Assembly: GCA_011389965.1 (NCBI GenBank)
Contig: JAABTF010000017.1
Coordinates: 2,501-42,336 of the forward strand
Direction: 5' to 3'
DNA: 39,836 bases
From: Halothiobacillus sp.
Lineage (GTDB): Bacteria > Pseudomonadota > Gammaproteobacteria > Halothiobacillales > Halothiobacillaceae
Part shown: positions 1 to 10,660 of the stretch, one piece after another
Position numbering within the stretch: the stretch's first letter is position 1
How the letters are laid out: every line of letters starts with the position of its first letter
Program-made: the position numbers and the translations under genes
The notes under the pieces: model-generated
Told to the model about the DNA's origin: nothing
Seen by the model: only the letters and a program-made list of their open reading frames with translations
Databases searched by the model: none

Positions 1-2663
<2,663 letters not shown>

Positions 2664-2712
2664 ATAACGCCAAAGCAACACACATAGATACAACACCCGC
2701 ATTCGCTTTACA

Positions 2713-2736
2713 CCGGCCCGCCTTTTGGCGGGTCGG
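2713..2736 (+). other. Hairpin in the 23S-5S spacer
   Basis: GGCCCGCC and GGCGGGTC can form an 8-bp stem with one G-U pair and a short T-rich loop, just before the 5S rRNA. This is probably part of an rRNA processing stem. The spacer of about 80 nt holds no tRNA. Confidence 0.4.
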
Positions 2737-2744
2737 ACCCCCTT

Positions 2745-2862
2745 TGCCTGGCGTCCATAGAGCGGTGGAACCACCTGTTCCCATCCCGAACACAGCAGTG
2801 AAACGCCGCATCGCCGATGATAGTGTGGGGTCTCCCCATGTGAAAGTAGGTCAACGCCAGGC
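2745..2862 (+). rRNA. rrf: 5S ribosomal RNA
   Basis: About 118 nt. The ends TGCCTGGCG and CGCCAGGC pair to form helix I. Internal landmarks include CCCATCCCGAACACAG (loop B/C region), GTGAAACGCCG and GTGTGGGGTCTCCCCATG, all close to the E. coli 5S rRNA. It lies about 80 nt after the 23S gene, is co-transcribed with it, and is followed directly by a terminator. The exact ends are inferred from the terminal helix. Confidence 0.97.
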
Positions 2863-2872
2863 TCCCCATTTG

Positions 2873-2910
2873 AAAACCCCCGTATGCCGTTAAGGCTGCG
2901 GGGGTTTTGT
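2873..2910 (+). terminator. Intrinsic terminator of the rRNA operon
   Basis: AAAACCCCCG at 2873-2882 pairs perfectly with CGGGGGTTTT at 2899-2908, giving a 10-bp stem with a 16-nt loop and a U-rich end. It begins about ten bases after the 5S rRNA. Confidence 0.85.
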
Positions 2911-3192
2911 CATTTGGTGGCTCGGCACCTCTCAACGCCCCCGGACGCATCCAATCGGGACGGCGCTAAACTCGGCTGTCCACTAACATACGGTCCGGGA
3001 AAGCGCTACGAAGCCCGGCAGACACCGATATCAAAGACAAAAGTCCCGTTCCGGTTAACCTCAGACGGGGCTTTCTGCGTTTGTGACCACAAAAGATGTG
3101 GAATATTCCTACATGCGGCGGCGATTTTGCCCATAGGCGCAGTGCAGGCGCTGCGCTAGTCTGCGCCTGTCCCACGTTTACAAGGAAGTAGG
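2911..3192. other. Intergenic stretch with a possible second terminator
   Basis: About 280 nt between the rRNA terminator and the small HhH gene. I see no gene in it. AAAGTCCCGT at 3040-3049 can pair with ACGGGGCTTT at 3065-3074 (one G-U pair, 15-nt loop) and could be a backup rRNA terminator or a relic, but no long U-tract follows. The rest should hold the promoter of the downstream gene; I could not pick a convincing -35/-10 pair. Confidence 0.35.
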
Positions 3193-3474
3193 ATGGTGAA
3201 GGGATTCAACCTCGGTTTTTCCAGCATGGGGTTCGCGTTGGTGTTGCTCCTGTTCAATGCACCCGTAGGGTCGGCGAATGTCGTCGATATCAATCGGGTG
3301 ACGGTGGAACAGTTGGCGGCATTCGATGGAATCGGCCCGGTGTACGCAGAACGGATCGTGATGCATCGGGAAACCCATGGTGGCTTCGATTCGGTGTCGG
3401 ATCTTGGTGCCGTGTGGGGCATCAGCAAGAAGGCGATCGCCCGTCTCCAGGACCTGGTCTCGGTCGATCCATGA
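3193..3474 (+). CDS. Exported ComEA-like helix-hairpin-helix protein
   Basis: A 93-residue protein. Residues 1-28 look like a signal peptide, with a hydrophobic run around FALVLLLF and an Ala-containing cleavage region. The remainder is a pair of helix-hairpin-helix motifs (residues about 34-60 and 66-90; note DGIGPVYAERIV and WGISKKAIARL), as in the DNA-binding domain of ComEA, which binds incoming DNA in the periplasm during transformation. The ATG at 3193 follows AAGGAAGTAGG. The gene is monocistronic: a terminator begins 25 nt after its stop. Short stand-alone ComEA homologues are common in Gammaproteobacteria. A role in natural competence is inferred from the family; no other competence gene lies in the window. 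Confidence 0.85.
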   Translation: MVKGFNLGFSSMGFALVLLLFNAPVGSANVVDINRVTVEQLAAFDGIGPVYAERIVMHRETHGGFDSVSDLGAVWGISKKAIARLQDLVSVDP

Positions 3475-3498
3475 GTGACTCCCCTGTGTGTTGTTTTG

Positions 3499-3521
3499 CC
3501 CCGGTTGATCCGGGGTTTTTT
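3499..3521 (+). terminator. Intrinsic terminator after the HhH gene
   Basis: CCCCGG at 3499-3504 pairs with CCGGGG at 3510-3515 around a 5-nt loop, followed by six T residues. It separates the HhH gene from sucC. Confidence 0.85.
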
Positions 3522-3673
3522 GCGTGGGGCCCACCACTTTGATCGCAAGTCGGGGTGACGGATCCATTTGCTCAGTGCCTCGCTGTGGGACGCGTTTTCT
3601 GCAGGAATGACATCCTGTCAGATGTGCGCGACAATGGCGGTTTTCCACCGTTTGATCTGCTGATTGGGCCGTC

Positions 3674-4867
3674 ATGAATCTGCATGAGTATCAGGCCAAG
3701 GCACTGCTATCCGATTACGGAGTGGCGGTGCCTGCCGGGCTGTTGTTGACCACGTCTTCCGACAAAACCGTCGTCGAAGAGCATCTACCGGAAAGCCAGC
3801 CAGGTCGCTGGGTCGTCAAGGCCCAGGTGCACAGCGGTGCGCGTGGCAAGGCCGGCGGTGTCCGACTGGCCGAGGGTGTTTCGGCAGTACAGGAAGCGGC
3901 GCATGCCATGCTGGGCACCCGGCTGGTGACCCACCAGAGCGGCCCTGACGGCCTGCCGGTCGAGGCGGTCCTGGTGGAACCTGCCGCGGCCATCGCGCGG
4001 GAGTGTTATCTTGCCCTTACCGTCGATCGCGAGCTTGAGCGCGCGGTCATGATCGCGTCATCCCAAGGGGGGATGGATATCGAAACGGTGGCGCGGACAT
4101 CTCCGGAGAGCATCCGCCGCTGCGTGATCAACCCTACCGTGGGTCTGGCCGCGTATCAGGCCCGTGATCTGGCATTCTCCCTCGGCCTCGAAGGAACCCA
4201 GATCAAGGCGTTCGTCACAATGGCGCTCAATTTGTATCGCGCCTTTGTCGAACGGGATGCAGCCTTGATCGAAATCAATCCTCTGGCCGTACTGGATGAC
4301 GGCAATCTCTCGGTGGTCGATGCCAAGGTAGCACTGGACGATAATGCCGGTTATCGGCAGCCCGAGTGGTGGGCCCGGCGGGATGTGAATCAGGAAGACC
4401 CGGCCGAGCGCAAGGCGATCGAGCATGGTCTCAACTACGTCTCCCTGGACGGCAACATTGCCTGCATGGTGAATGGCGCTGGCCTTGCGATGGCGACCAT
4501 GGATCTGATCAAGCATGCCGGCGGCTCGCCGGCCAACTTTCTGGACGTCGGCGGTGGCACGTCGGCCGAGAAGGTCACCGCCGCGTTCAAGCTGATCCTG
4601 GAAAATGCCCGGGTGGACGCCATTCTGGTCAACATCTTCGGCGGCATTGTCCGCTGTGACCTGATTGCGGAAGGTATCATCGAGGCGGCCCGCGAGGTCT
4701 CGCTCGAGGTGCCGACCGTGGTCCGCCTGGCCGGGACAAACGCCGAACAGGGGCGACGCATGCTGGCGCAATCCGGTCTCCAATTGACCGCTGAGGACGA
4801 CTTGGCATCCGCAGCGCGCGCCGTCGTGGCACTGGCCGAGAAACACGGGGAGGCCGCCAAGGCATGA
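3674..4867 (+). CDS. sucC: Succinate-CoA ligase, beta subunit
   Basis: A 397-residue protein close to the usual 388-400 of SucC. With SucD it converts succinyl-CoA to succinate with substrate-level NTP formation, or runs in reverse to supply succinyl-CoA. The N-terminus [11 protein letters not shown] begins the ATP-grasp domain (residues 1 to about 240). The C-terminal CoA-ligase domain shows [30 protein letters not shown] and [16 protein letters not shown]. The next gene, sucD, overlaps by 4 nt (ATGA), indicating translational coupling. The ATG at 3674 fits the family start exactly, but its Shine-Dalgarno is weak. No other TCA-cycle gene is nearby; in obligate autotrophs this enzyme often serves biosynthesis in a branched cycle (inference). 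A malate-CoA ligase is a less likely alternative. Confidence 0.97.
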   Translation: MNLHEYQAKALLSDYGVAVPAGLLLTTSSDKTVVEEHLPESQPGRWVVKAQVHSGARGKAGGVRLAEGVSAVQEAAHAMLGTRLVTHQSGPDGLPVEAVLVEPAAAIARECYLALTVDRELERAVMIASSQGGMDIETVARTSPESIRRCVINPTVGLAAYQARDLAFSLGLEGTQIKAFVTMALNLYRAFVERDAALIEINPLAVLDDGNLSVVDAKVALDDNAGYRQPEWWARRDVNQEDPAERKAIEHGLNYVSLDGNIACMVNGAGLAMATMDLIKHAGGSPANFLDVGGGTSAEKVTAAFKLILENARVDAILVNIFGGIVRCDLIAEGIIEAAREVSLEVPTVVRLAGTNAEQGRRMLAQSGLQLTAEDDLASAARAVVALAEKHGEAAKA

Positions 4868-5766
4868 GCATTTTGGTCGATGACGACACGCGCGTGATCT
4901 GTCAGGGATTCACGGGCAAGCAAGGCACCTTTCACTCGGAGCAGGCGCTGGCATACGGCACTCGTATGGTGGGCGGTGTTACCCCGGGCAAAGGGGGGCA
5001 GACCCATCTGGGCCTGCCGGTATTCGATACCGTTGCCGCGGCGGTGCGGCAAACGGGGGCGCAGGCCAGCATGATCTACGTGCCGGCACCCTTCGCGGCC
5101 GACTCGATCCTGGAGGCCGCGGCTGCCGGCATCGAGGTGATCGCCTGCATCACGGAAGGCATCCCCGTGCTCGAAATGCTCAAGGTCAAGGCGGTGCTGG
5201 CGCAGGATTACCCGGATGTGAGCCTGATCGGCCCGAACTGTCCCGGCCTGATCACGCCGAATGGCTGCAAGATCGGCATCATGCCGGGGGCAATCCATCA
5301 AAAGGGCTGCGTCGGCATCGTGTCGCGCTCGGGGACGCTTACCTACGAGGCGGTCGCTCAAACCACGGCAGCCGGCCTGGGTCAGAGCACCTGTGTGGGT
5401 ATCGGTGGCGACCCGATTGGCGGTCTGGATTTTGTCGATTGCCTGGCCCGTTTCGCCGACGATCCGCAGACCGAGCTGGTGCTGATGGTGGGCGAGATCG
5501 GCGGTGGCGCCGAAGAGGCGGCAGCGGAATTCATTCGGCAGGGGTATCCCAAGCCCGTGGTCGCCTATATCGCTGGAGCAACGGCCCCTGCCGACAAACG
5601 GATGGGACATGCCGGCGCGGTGATCGCCGGCGGCCAGGGCACGGCGGCAGCCAAGTGCCAGGCGCTGAGCGAGGCCGGTGTGCATGTCGTCGACAGCCCC
5701 GCAGAGCTGGGCGTCACGGCGGCCCGGGTGCTGGCGCAGACCACCGAAGGTGCCTCCTCATCGTGA
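4864..5766 (+). CDS. sucD: Succinate-CoA ligase, alpha subunit
   Basis: A 300-residue protein, slightly longer than E. coli SucD (289). It contains an N-terminal CoA-binding Rossmann domain ([14 protein letters not shown] near residues 16-29; [10 protein letters not shown] near 123-132) and a ligase domain. The phosphorylated catalytic histidine is H249 in [16 protein letters not shown]. It forms the heteromeric enzyme with SucC. The start ATG overlaps the sucC stop, and its own stop overlaps the proposed GTG of nadE by 4 nt, so three genes are read as one coupled unit. Confidence 0.97.
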   Translation: MSILVDDDTRVICQGFTGKQGTFHSEQALAYGTRMVGGVTPGKGGQTHLGLPVFDTVAAAVRQTGAQASMIYVPAPFAADSILEAAAAGIEVIACITEGIPVLEMLKVKAVLAQDYPDVSLIGPNCPGLITPNGCKIGIMPGAIHQKGCVGIVSRSGTLTYEAVAQTTAAGLGQSTCVGIGGDPIGGLDFVDCLARFADDPQTELVLMVGEIGGGAEEAAAEFIRQGYPKPVVAYIAGATAPADKRMGHAGAVIAGGQGTAAAKCQALSEAGVHVVDSPAELGVTAARVLAQTTEGASSS

Positions 5767-7451
5767 ATGCTGTGGTGACCGAACTGGACTGCCGCGAGCA
5801 GGATGGCTTGAAGATCGCGCTTGCCCAGATCAACACGCGGGTAGGCGACTGCCATGCCAACGCTTCGCGCGTGATCGAGATGGTCGAGCGGGCCCGCAAG
5901 GAAATCGATGCCCGCCTGGTGGTGTTTCCCGAGCTGACGATTTCGGGCTATCCCCCGGAGGACTTGCTGCTGCGCAAGGACTTTGTCGATTCCTGCGAGC
6001 GGGAACTGGTGCGCATCGCCGCTCAGGTCGGGGATGTGGCCGTGATGATCGGGACACCCGGCCGGGATGCGGATGGCCATCTTCAGAATCAGGCGGTCGT
6101 CATCGACCAGGGGCGGATCGTGGCGCGCTATGCCAAGCGGGCCCTGCCCAACTACGGCGTGTTCGACGAAAAACGCTATTTCTCCAAGGGACAGGCGCCA
6201 CTGGTGGTTTCGATCGACGGCGTGTCGGTGGGCGTGGTCATCTGCGAGGATGCGTGGCGTCAGGGTCCGATCGAGGAGACCGCCGAGGCGGGGGCCAGCG
6301 TGATCTGCGTGCTCAACGCCTCGCCCTTCCACCGGCAGAAGACCCGCGAGCGCGAGGTGCAGATCGCCGACCGGGTGCGTTCCAGTGGTTGTGCCATCAT
6401 CTACGTCAATCTGGTCGGCGGGCAGGACGAGCTGGTGTTTGACGGTCGGTCTTTCGTTTCCGGTCGCACGGGCAACCACATGCACTTGCCCGGCTTTGCC
6501 GAAAGCATTGGCTGGACCGAGGTCTCCGCCGAAGGCGAGATCCTCGCCCATGGCGCCAGTCACGACTGGGAAGAGGGGGAGGCGGAAATCTACCGTGCGC
6601 TGGTCACGGGCGTTGCCGACTACGTGCGCAAGAACGGCTTTTCCGGTGTCGTCTTGGGGCTGTCCGGCGGCATCGATTCCTCCCTGGTGTTGGCGCTGGC
6701 CGTGGATGCCCTCGGGGCGGAGAACGTCCTGGCGATACGCATGCCCTCGCAATATACCTCGCCGATGAGCCTAGAAGATGCCCAGTTGCAGTGCGATGCA
6801 TTGGGGGTGCGTTGCGAAACCCTGTCGATCGAACCGGTCTTCGAGAGCTTCAATCAGACCTTGTCGTCGTTGTTCGCCGGCCTGGCGGAGGACGTCACCG
6901 AGGAGAACCTGCAGGCACGCACCCGTGGCGTGATCCTCATGGCCCTGTCGAATAAATTCGGCCGGCTATTGCTGACCACCGGCAACAAGTCGGAACTGGC
7001 CGTCGGTTATGCCACCCTCTACGGTGACATGGCCGGCGGCTTCGCGCCGATCAAGGACGTGCCCAAGACGGTGGTCTACGCGCTGGCGCGTTACCGCAAC
7101 AGCCTGGGAGGGACGGTGCGTCCGGAGCTGGCTGCCGTGCCGGAACGGGTCATTACCCGCGAGCCGTCGGCCGAACTGCGTGCCGATCAACGAGATTCCG
7201 ATTCCTTGCCGGCGTATGCCGATCTCGACCGCATCATCGAAGCCTTTGTCGAGGACGATTGCAGCATCGAGGAGATTGTCGCGCTTGGCCTCGAAGAGAC
7301 GGTGGTGCGCCGGGTGGTGGGCATGGTGCTGGTCAACGAGTACAAGCGCCGCCAGGCTCCGCCGGGTGTCCGGATCAGCCGGCGGGCCTTCGGCCGTGAT
7401 CGGCGCTATCCCATAAGCTCCGGCTTTCGCCCCGACAAGACCACGTCCTGA
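5763..7451 (+). CDS. nadE: Glutamine-dependent NAD(+) synthetase
   Basis: Catalyses the last step of NAD synthesis, amidating nicotinate adenine dinucleotide using ammonia released from glutamine. From the GTG at 5763 it is 562 residues. The N-terminal nitrilase-type glutaminase domain has the catalytic triad E57 ([15 protein letters not shown]), K125 ([19 protein letters not shown]) and C161 (VVICEDAW). The C-terminal synthetase domain has the pyrophosphatase P-loop SGGIDSS at 301-307 and [20 protein letters not shown]. Start choice: the GTG shares GTGA with the sucD stop, with GAAGG upstream. A TTG at 5808 (547 residues) is the main alternative, because many homologues begin close to KIALAQIN. 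The same frame stays open upstream into sucD, but that stretch is not coding in this frame. Coupling to sucCD is unusual and is discussed as a finding. Confidence 0.96.
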   Translation: MNAVVTELDCREQDGLKIALAQINTRVGDCHANASRVIEMVERARKEIDARLVVFPELTISGYPPEDLLLRKDFVDSCERELVRIAAQVGDVAVMIGTPGRDADGHLQNQAVVIDQGRIVARYAKRALPNYGVFDEKRYFSKGQAPLVVSIDGVSVGVVICEDAWRQGPIEETAEAGASVICVLNASPFHRQKTREREVQIADRVRSSGCAIIYVNLVGGQDELVFDGRSFVSGRTGNHMHLPGFAESIGWTEVSAEGEILAHGASHDWEEGEAEIYRALVTGVADYVRKNGFSGVVLGLSGGIDSSLVLALAVDALGAENVLAIRMPSQYTSPMSLEDAQLQCDALGVRCETLSIEPVFESFNQTLSSLFAGLAEDVTEENLQARTRGVILMALSNKFGRLLLTTGNKSELAVGYATLYGDMAGGFAPIKDVPKTVVYALARYRNSLGGTVRPELAAVPERVITREPSAELRADQRDSDSLPAYADLDRIIEAFVEDDCSIEEIVALGLEETVVRRVVGMVLVNEYKRRQAPPGVRISRRAFGRDRRYPISSGFRPDKTTS

Positions 7452-7512
7452 TCCGGCCCCAGTCGGGAAAAGGCGCCCGGTCCCTTCCTCAGTGCCCTGA
7501 ACGCGGCTCCCT

Positions 7513-8247
7513 CTAGCCCAGATCGCCCCACTGATACTGCAACACGGCCACGCCGCTCAGGGCGGCGGTTTCGGCGCGCAGGATGCGTGGCCCTAGGGTC
7601 AGTGCGCGAAAGCCATGTTCCTCGGCCATCGCGACCTCGTCTTCTGTCAAACCGCCCTCGGGACCGACCAGCAGGGCCACACCCTCGGGCCGTGGTTGTG
7701 CGCACAGTTCGGTCAGCGGCCGCTCCGCGCGCGGATCGAGTACCAGCCGCACCGGCACGTCGATCGCGCGGATCGCCTCCTCCAGCGACCGAATCGGCTG
7801 GAGGGTGGGCAAGACGTTGCGGCCGCACTGTTCGCAGGCATTGATCATGATCTGTTGCCAGCGTTGGGTGCGTTTGTCGGCCCGGTCGCCTTTGAGTTCC
7901 AACACACTGCGGTCGGTAGCCACCGGGGCGATGTCGCTCACCCCCAATTCCACCGCCTTCTGGACGATCCAATCCATCTTCTCGCCCTTGGCCAGAGCGG
8001 CGAGCAGCGTGATGGGCACCACCCGTTCGGGCTGCGATGCCAGTGGGACACCGATGCGGACGGTGGCCTCGCGGCGCGCCAGTTGCAGTGTGGCCTCGCT
8101 GATTTCGCCGCGCCCGTTGAAGACCTCCAGAGGTTGGCCGTCTTTCAGGCGCAGGACGTTGCGCAGGTAGTTGACCGTCTCCTTGGGCAAGTCGACGTTC
8201 GCCCCGCTTGTCAGGGGCGCATCCAGGTAAACGCGGCGGGTGCGCAT
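7513..8247 (-). CDS. rsmE: 16S rRNA (uracil1498-N3)-methyltransferase RsmE
   Basis: A 244-residue SPOUT-family methyltransferase that uses SAM to methylate U1498 of 16S rRNA. The N-terminal PUA-like domain spans about residues 1-70 (LPKETVNYLRNVLRLKDGQPLEVFNG). The C-terminal trefoil-knot domain shows KGEKMDWIVQKAVELGV, LLVGPEGGLTEDE and LGPRILRAETAALSGVAVLQYQWG, the SAM-binding knot. It lies 8 nt downstream of bioA, so it is probably the last gene of the minus-strand run. It converges with nadE across a 61-bp gap in which I see no convincing terminator. Confidence 0.97.
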   Translation of the reverse strand: MRTRRVYLDAPLTSGANVDLPKETVNYLRNVLRLKDGQPLEVFNGRGEISEATLQLARREATVRIGVPLASQPERVVPITLLAALAKGEKMDWIVQKAVELGVSDIAPVATDRSVLELKGDRADKRTQRWQQIMINACEQCGRNVLPTLQPIRSLEEAIRAIDVPVRLVLDPRAERPLTELCAQPRPEGVALLVGPEGGLTEDEVAMAEEHGFRALTLGPRILRAETAALSGVAVLQYQWGDLG

Positions 8248-8255
8248 CGGCCGGC

Positions 8256-9596
8256 CTACCGAATTGCTGCCAGGCTGGCGTCGCGCGTGACGTCGAAGAC
8301 CATCTGGTAGTCGGCCTCGCTGAGCACGTAGGGCGGCATCCAGTAGAGGGTGTTGCCCAGCGGGCGCAGCAGCAATTCGTGTTCGAGGGCGTACTGATAG
8401 GCGCGCACGCCGCGGCGCTCCTCCGACGGGAACGGCTCGCCCGTTTCCGGGTCGACCAGGTCCATTGCGGCAATCATGCCGGTGCGCCGGACATTGGTTA
8501 GGTGGGGCAGTCGGGCCAGCTCCGCCAAGTGGCGGTCCATGGTGACCTGGGCCGCGCGGTTGGCGTTGATCACGTCGTCACGCTCGAACAGCTCCAGCGT
8601 GGCCAGGGCCGCCGTGCAGGCCAACGGGTTGCCGGTGAAGCTGTGACTGTGCAGGAAGGCCCGCATGGTGTTGTAGTCGTCGTAGAAGGCCTGGTAGACC
8701 GTGTCGCTGGTGAGGATGGCTGCCAGTGGCAGGTAGCCGGAAGTCAGCCCCTTGGACAGGCACATGAAGTCCGGGGTGATGTCGGCCTGTTCGCAGGCGA
8801 ACAGCGTGCCGGTCCGGCCGAAGCCCACGGCGATCTCATCGGCGATCAGGTGGACGTCGAACTCGTCGCAGAGCATGCGCAGTCCGCGGACGTAGTCCGG
8901 GTGATGCATCAGCATGCCGGCGGCGCACTGAACCAAGGGTTCGACGATCACCGCCGCGGTCCGCTCGGCCTGCGCCTCGAGAATTTCCCGCATCCCCTCG
9001 AGCGCCTCGGCCGCCCGTTCGCGGCAGTCGCCCCGATCCTGGCGGCAGGCCGGCGAGGGCGCCGTGGCCGTGGCCCGCAGCAACGGGCCGTAGGTGTCCT
9101 TGTACAGACCGACGTCGCCCACAGACAGCGTGCCGAGGGTCTCACCGTGGTAGCTGTTGGCCACCGTGATGAATTCACTCTTTTCCGGCCGGCCGCTGTT
9201 GCGCCAGTAGTGATAGCTCATCTTCAGCGCGACCTCGACTCCCGAGGAGCCGTTGTCGGCGTAGAAGGCCCGATCGAGCCCGCTGGGGGTGATCTCGACC
9301 AGCTTTTCCGAGAGCTCGACGACCGGTTGGTGTGAGAAGCCCGCGAGGATCACGTGCTCGAGACGGTCGAGCTGGCCCTTGATCCGGTCGTTGATGTAGG
9401 GATTGGCGTGACCGAAGATATTGACCCACCAGGAGCTGATAATGTCGAGATAGCGTCGTTGGTCGAAGTCGTGGAGCCAGGGGCCCTCACCGCGCTCGAT
9501 CGGCACGAGGGGAATCGACTCGTGGTCCTTCATCTGGGTGCAGGGGTGCCAGAGGACGTTGAGGTCCCGGCGTTGCCAGTCCTGGTTGCTCGTCAT
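8256..9596 (-). CDS. bioA: Adenosylmethionine-8-amino-7-oxononanoate aminotransferase
   Basis: A 446-residue class-III PLP aminotransferase that makes 7,8-diaminopelargonate in biotin synthesis, using SAM as amino donor. Features that match BioA are WHPCTQMKD near residue 16, SSWWVNIFGHANP near 54, ADEIAVGFGRTG with D253, and the PLP lysine K282 in CLSKGLTSGYLPLA. The ATG at 9596 is preceded by CCAGGAGCACGGC, a good Shine-Dalgarno. No other biotin gene is in the window, so the pathway is split. The placement fits a theme: this enzyme, RsmE, MetK and AhcY all handle SAM or its product. It is 23 nt after the DHQS II gene and 8 nt before rsmE. Confidence 0.97.
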   Translation of the reverse strand: MTSNQDWQRRDLNVLWHPCTQMKDHESIPLVPIERGEGPWLHDFDQRRYLDIISSWWVNIFGHANPYINDRIKGQLDRLEHVILAGFSHQPVVELSEKLVEITPSGLDRAFYADNGSSGVEVALKMSYHYWRNSGRPEKSEFITVANSYHGETLGTLSVGDVGLYKDTYGPLLRATATAPSPACRQDRGDCRERAAEALEGMREILEAQAERTAAVIVEPLVQCAAGMLMHHPDYVRGLRMLCDEFDVHLIADEIAVGFGRTGTLFACEQADITPDFMCLSKGLTSGYLPLAAILTSDTVYQAFYDDYNTMRAFLHSHSFTGNPLACTAALATLELFERDDVINANRAAQVTMDRHLAELARLPHLTNVRRTGMIAAMDLVDPETGEPFPSEERRGVRAYQYALEHELLLRPLGNTLYWMPPYVLSEADYQMVFDVTRDASLAAIR

Positions 9597-9619
9597 GCCG
9601 TGCTCCTGGGGGATAGTGA

Positions 9620-10621
9620 TTAGCGTTCGAGAATGGTTTCTTCAATGCGACGGCCGAAGTGCCGTCCGCCGCGGGCAGCCAATGAGACCCGCACGGGGTC
9701 ACCGGGGGCGAGGTCGACGACGCTGACGGCCTGGCCCTTGGGCGATACCAGACGGATTGTCTCGGCGTGCTGCACGATGGCGGAGAACCGGTTGCCCTCG
9801 TCATCGACCGCCTCGACCAGCACCATCGGGCGGCGCTCGATCTTGTTACGGCCCACGGCCAGGGTGCGGGCCCGGCCCTCGCCATCGACCACCAGGGCGG
9901 GGTCACCGCTGCCCATCTCGGCCAGATAGCGCACCTGATCCCCGGGGGTGACGACGTAACCGTGAACGGCGCCGGCATTCACCCGGAATGGGCGGGCACC
10001 GCAATGCGGGTTGTCGACGTTTTCGCTGTGGATGAGAAAGCGGGCGTGGTTGAAGCTGCCCACCAGCAATCCCTCGCCTAGGTCGAGTTGGCCGATCAGA
10101 TCGAGACAGCTGCGGTCTCCCATGCCCACGGGCGCGATCGAGGTGATGCGGGCGGTGGTGAGCGCCACGGGTTCGGGGTCAAGCTGGGCCAGCACGTCGG
10201 CAAGTGCCTTGATGGTCGCCGCATCGGCCTGGCGCAGCCAGATCCCGGCCACCCCCTGCTCCATGATGGTCAGGGCCAGCTTCGCCTGCTCGGCATCGTC
10301 GACCACCTGGATGACCTGCACCCCGCGGGAGATCAGGTTCTCCGCAGGGATGATGGTCCAGTCCGCGGGCTCGATGACCGCAAGGCGTTCACGGGGCACC
10401 CGTTCTTCGTCGGCTTCCCGTTCGATGCGGTAGCGGTTGAAATCCCGCCCCTCCTCGAACGCGCCGCCCGGACCCACGCGGGCCAGTCCGGCGGTATCGA
10501 GTTCGTGTTTCTCGGACAGCACGATGGCCGTGGCGCCCGCCGACTGGGCGGCCTGAATCAGCGCCTGATCGGCTCGGGCGGGCTCCACCCAAATGTGCTT
10601 GCGCGTGGCGTTCTTGCTCAT
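9620..10621 (-). CDS. 3-dehydroquinate synthase II (archaeal type, MJ1249 family)
   Basis: A 333-residue protein resembling the NAD-dependent archaeal enzyme that converts 2-amino-3,7-dideoxy-D-threo-hept-6-ulosonate (ADH) to 3-dehydroquinate, bypassing DAHP and AroB. Conserved blocks visible here are DWTIIPAENLI (88-98), PVGMGDRSCLDL (164-175), LGEGLLVGSFNHARFLIHSE (181-200), ARPFRVNAGAVHGYV (209-223), KIERRPMVLVEA (260-271), HAETIRLV (285-292) and SVVDLAPGD (300-308). There is no similarity to ordinary AroB. The partner aldolase that makes ADH is not in the window. Bacterial relatives include GriH, which makes 3-amino-4-hydroxybenzoate in Streptomyces, so the product need not be dehydroquinate. 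It sits between metF and bioA. The ATG has no Shine-Dalgarno; TATACT lies 7 nt upstream. Family assignment is firm; the reaction in this organism is unknown. Confidence 0.9.
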   Translation of the reverse strand: MSKNATRKHIWVEPARADQALIQAAQSAGATAIVLSEKHELDTAGLARVGPGGAFEEGRDFNRYRIEREADEERVPRERLAVIEPADWTIIPAENLISRGVQVIQVVDDAEQAKLALTIMEQGVAGIWLRQADAATIKALADVLAQLDPEPVALTTARITSIAPVGMGDRSCLDLIGQLDLGEGLLVGSFNHARFLIHSENVDNPHCGARPFRVNAGAVHGYVVTPGDQVRYLAEMGSGDPALVVDGEGRARTLAVGRNKIERRPMVLVEAVDDEGNRFSAIVQHAETIRLVSPKGQAVSVVDLAPGDPVRVSLAARGGRHFGRRIEETILER

Positions 10622-10628
10622 GGCGCCG

Positions 10629-10634
10629 AGTATA
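10629..10634 (-). promoter_or_regulatory. Candidate -10 box for a leaderless DHQS II transcript
   Basis: On the minus strand TTATACTC occurs in the 39-nt metF-DHQS II gap; TATACT ends 7 nt before the ATG at 10621. A start of transcription 7-8 nt after the hexamer would fall at the ATG itself. No good -35 is visible in the GC-rich sequence upstream. The same octamer occurs in the candidate ahcY promoter. Confidence 0.4.
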
Positions 10635-10660
10635 ACGTGTCCCGCCGGGCGGGCGGTGTC

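Noticed and set aside
2664-2744. Possible tRNA in the 23S-5S spacer
   Set aside because: The spacer is about 80 nt and has no cloverleaf or T-arm consensus, only a processing-type hairpin.
3608-3620. Small palindrome TGACA-TCC-TGTCA upstream of sucC as an operator
   Set aside because: Five-base arms are expected by chance at this scale and nothing else supports a regulator site.
5439-5762. N-terminal extension of NadE into sucD
   Set aside because: The residues it would add are an out-of-frame reading of sucD; the nitrilase domain begins just after the GTG at 5763.
7452-7512. Bidirectional terminator between nadE and rsmE
   Set aside because: Only short, poorly paired arms and a four-base T-run are present.
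7406-8473. A 355-codon minus-strand frame spanning rsmE and the 3' end of bioA
   Set aside because: It is an alternative frame of two recognised genes and is Arg/Pro/Gly-rich without motifs.
10636-10660. GC-rich repeat between metF and DHQS II as a terminator
   Set aside because: The self-complementary part would leave too small a loop and there is no U-tract.
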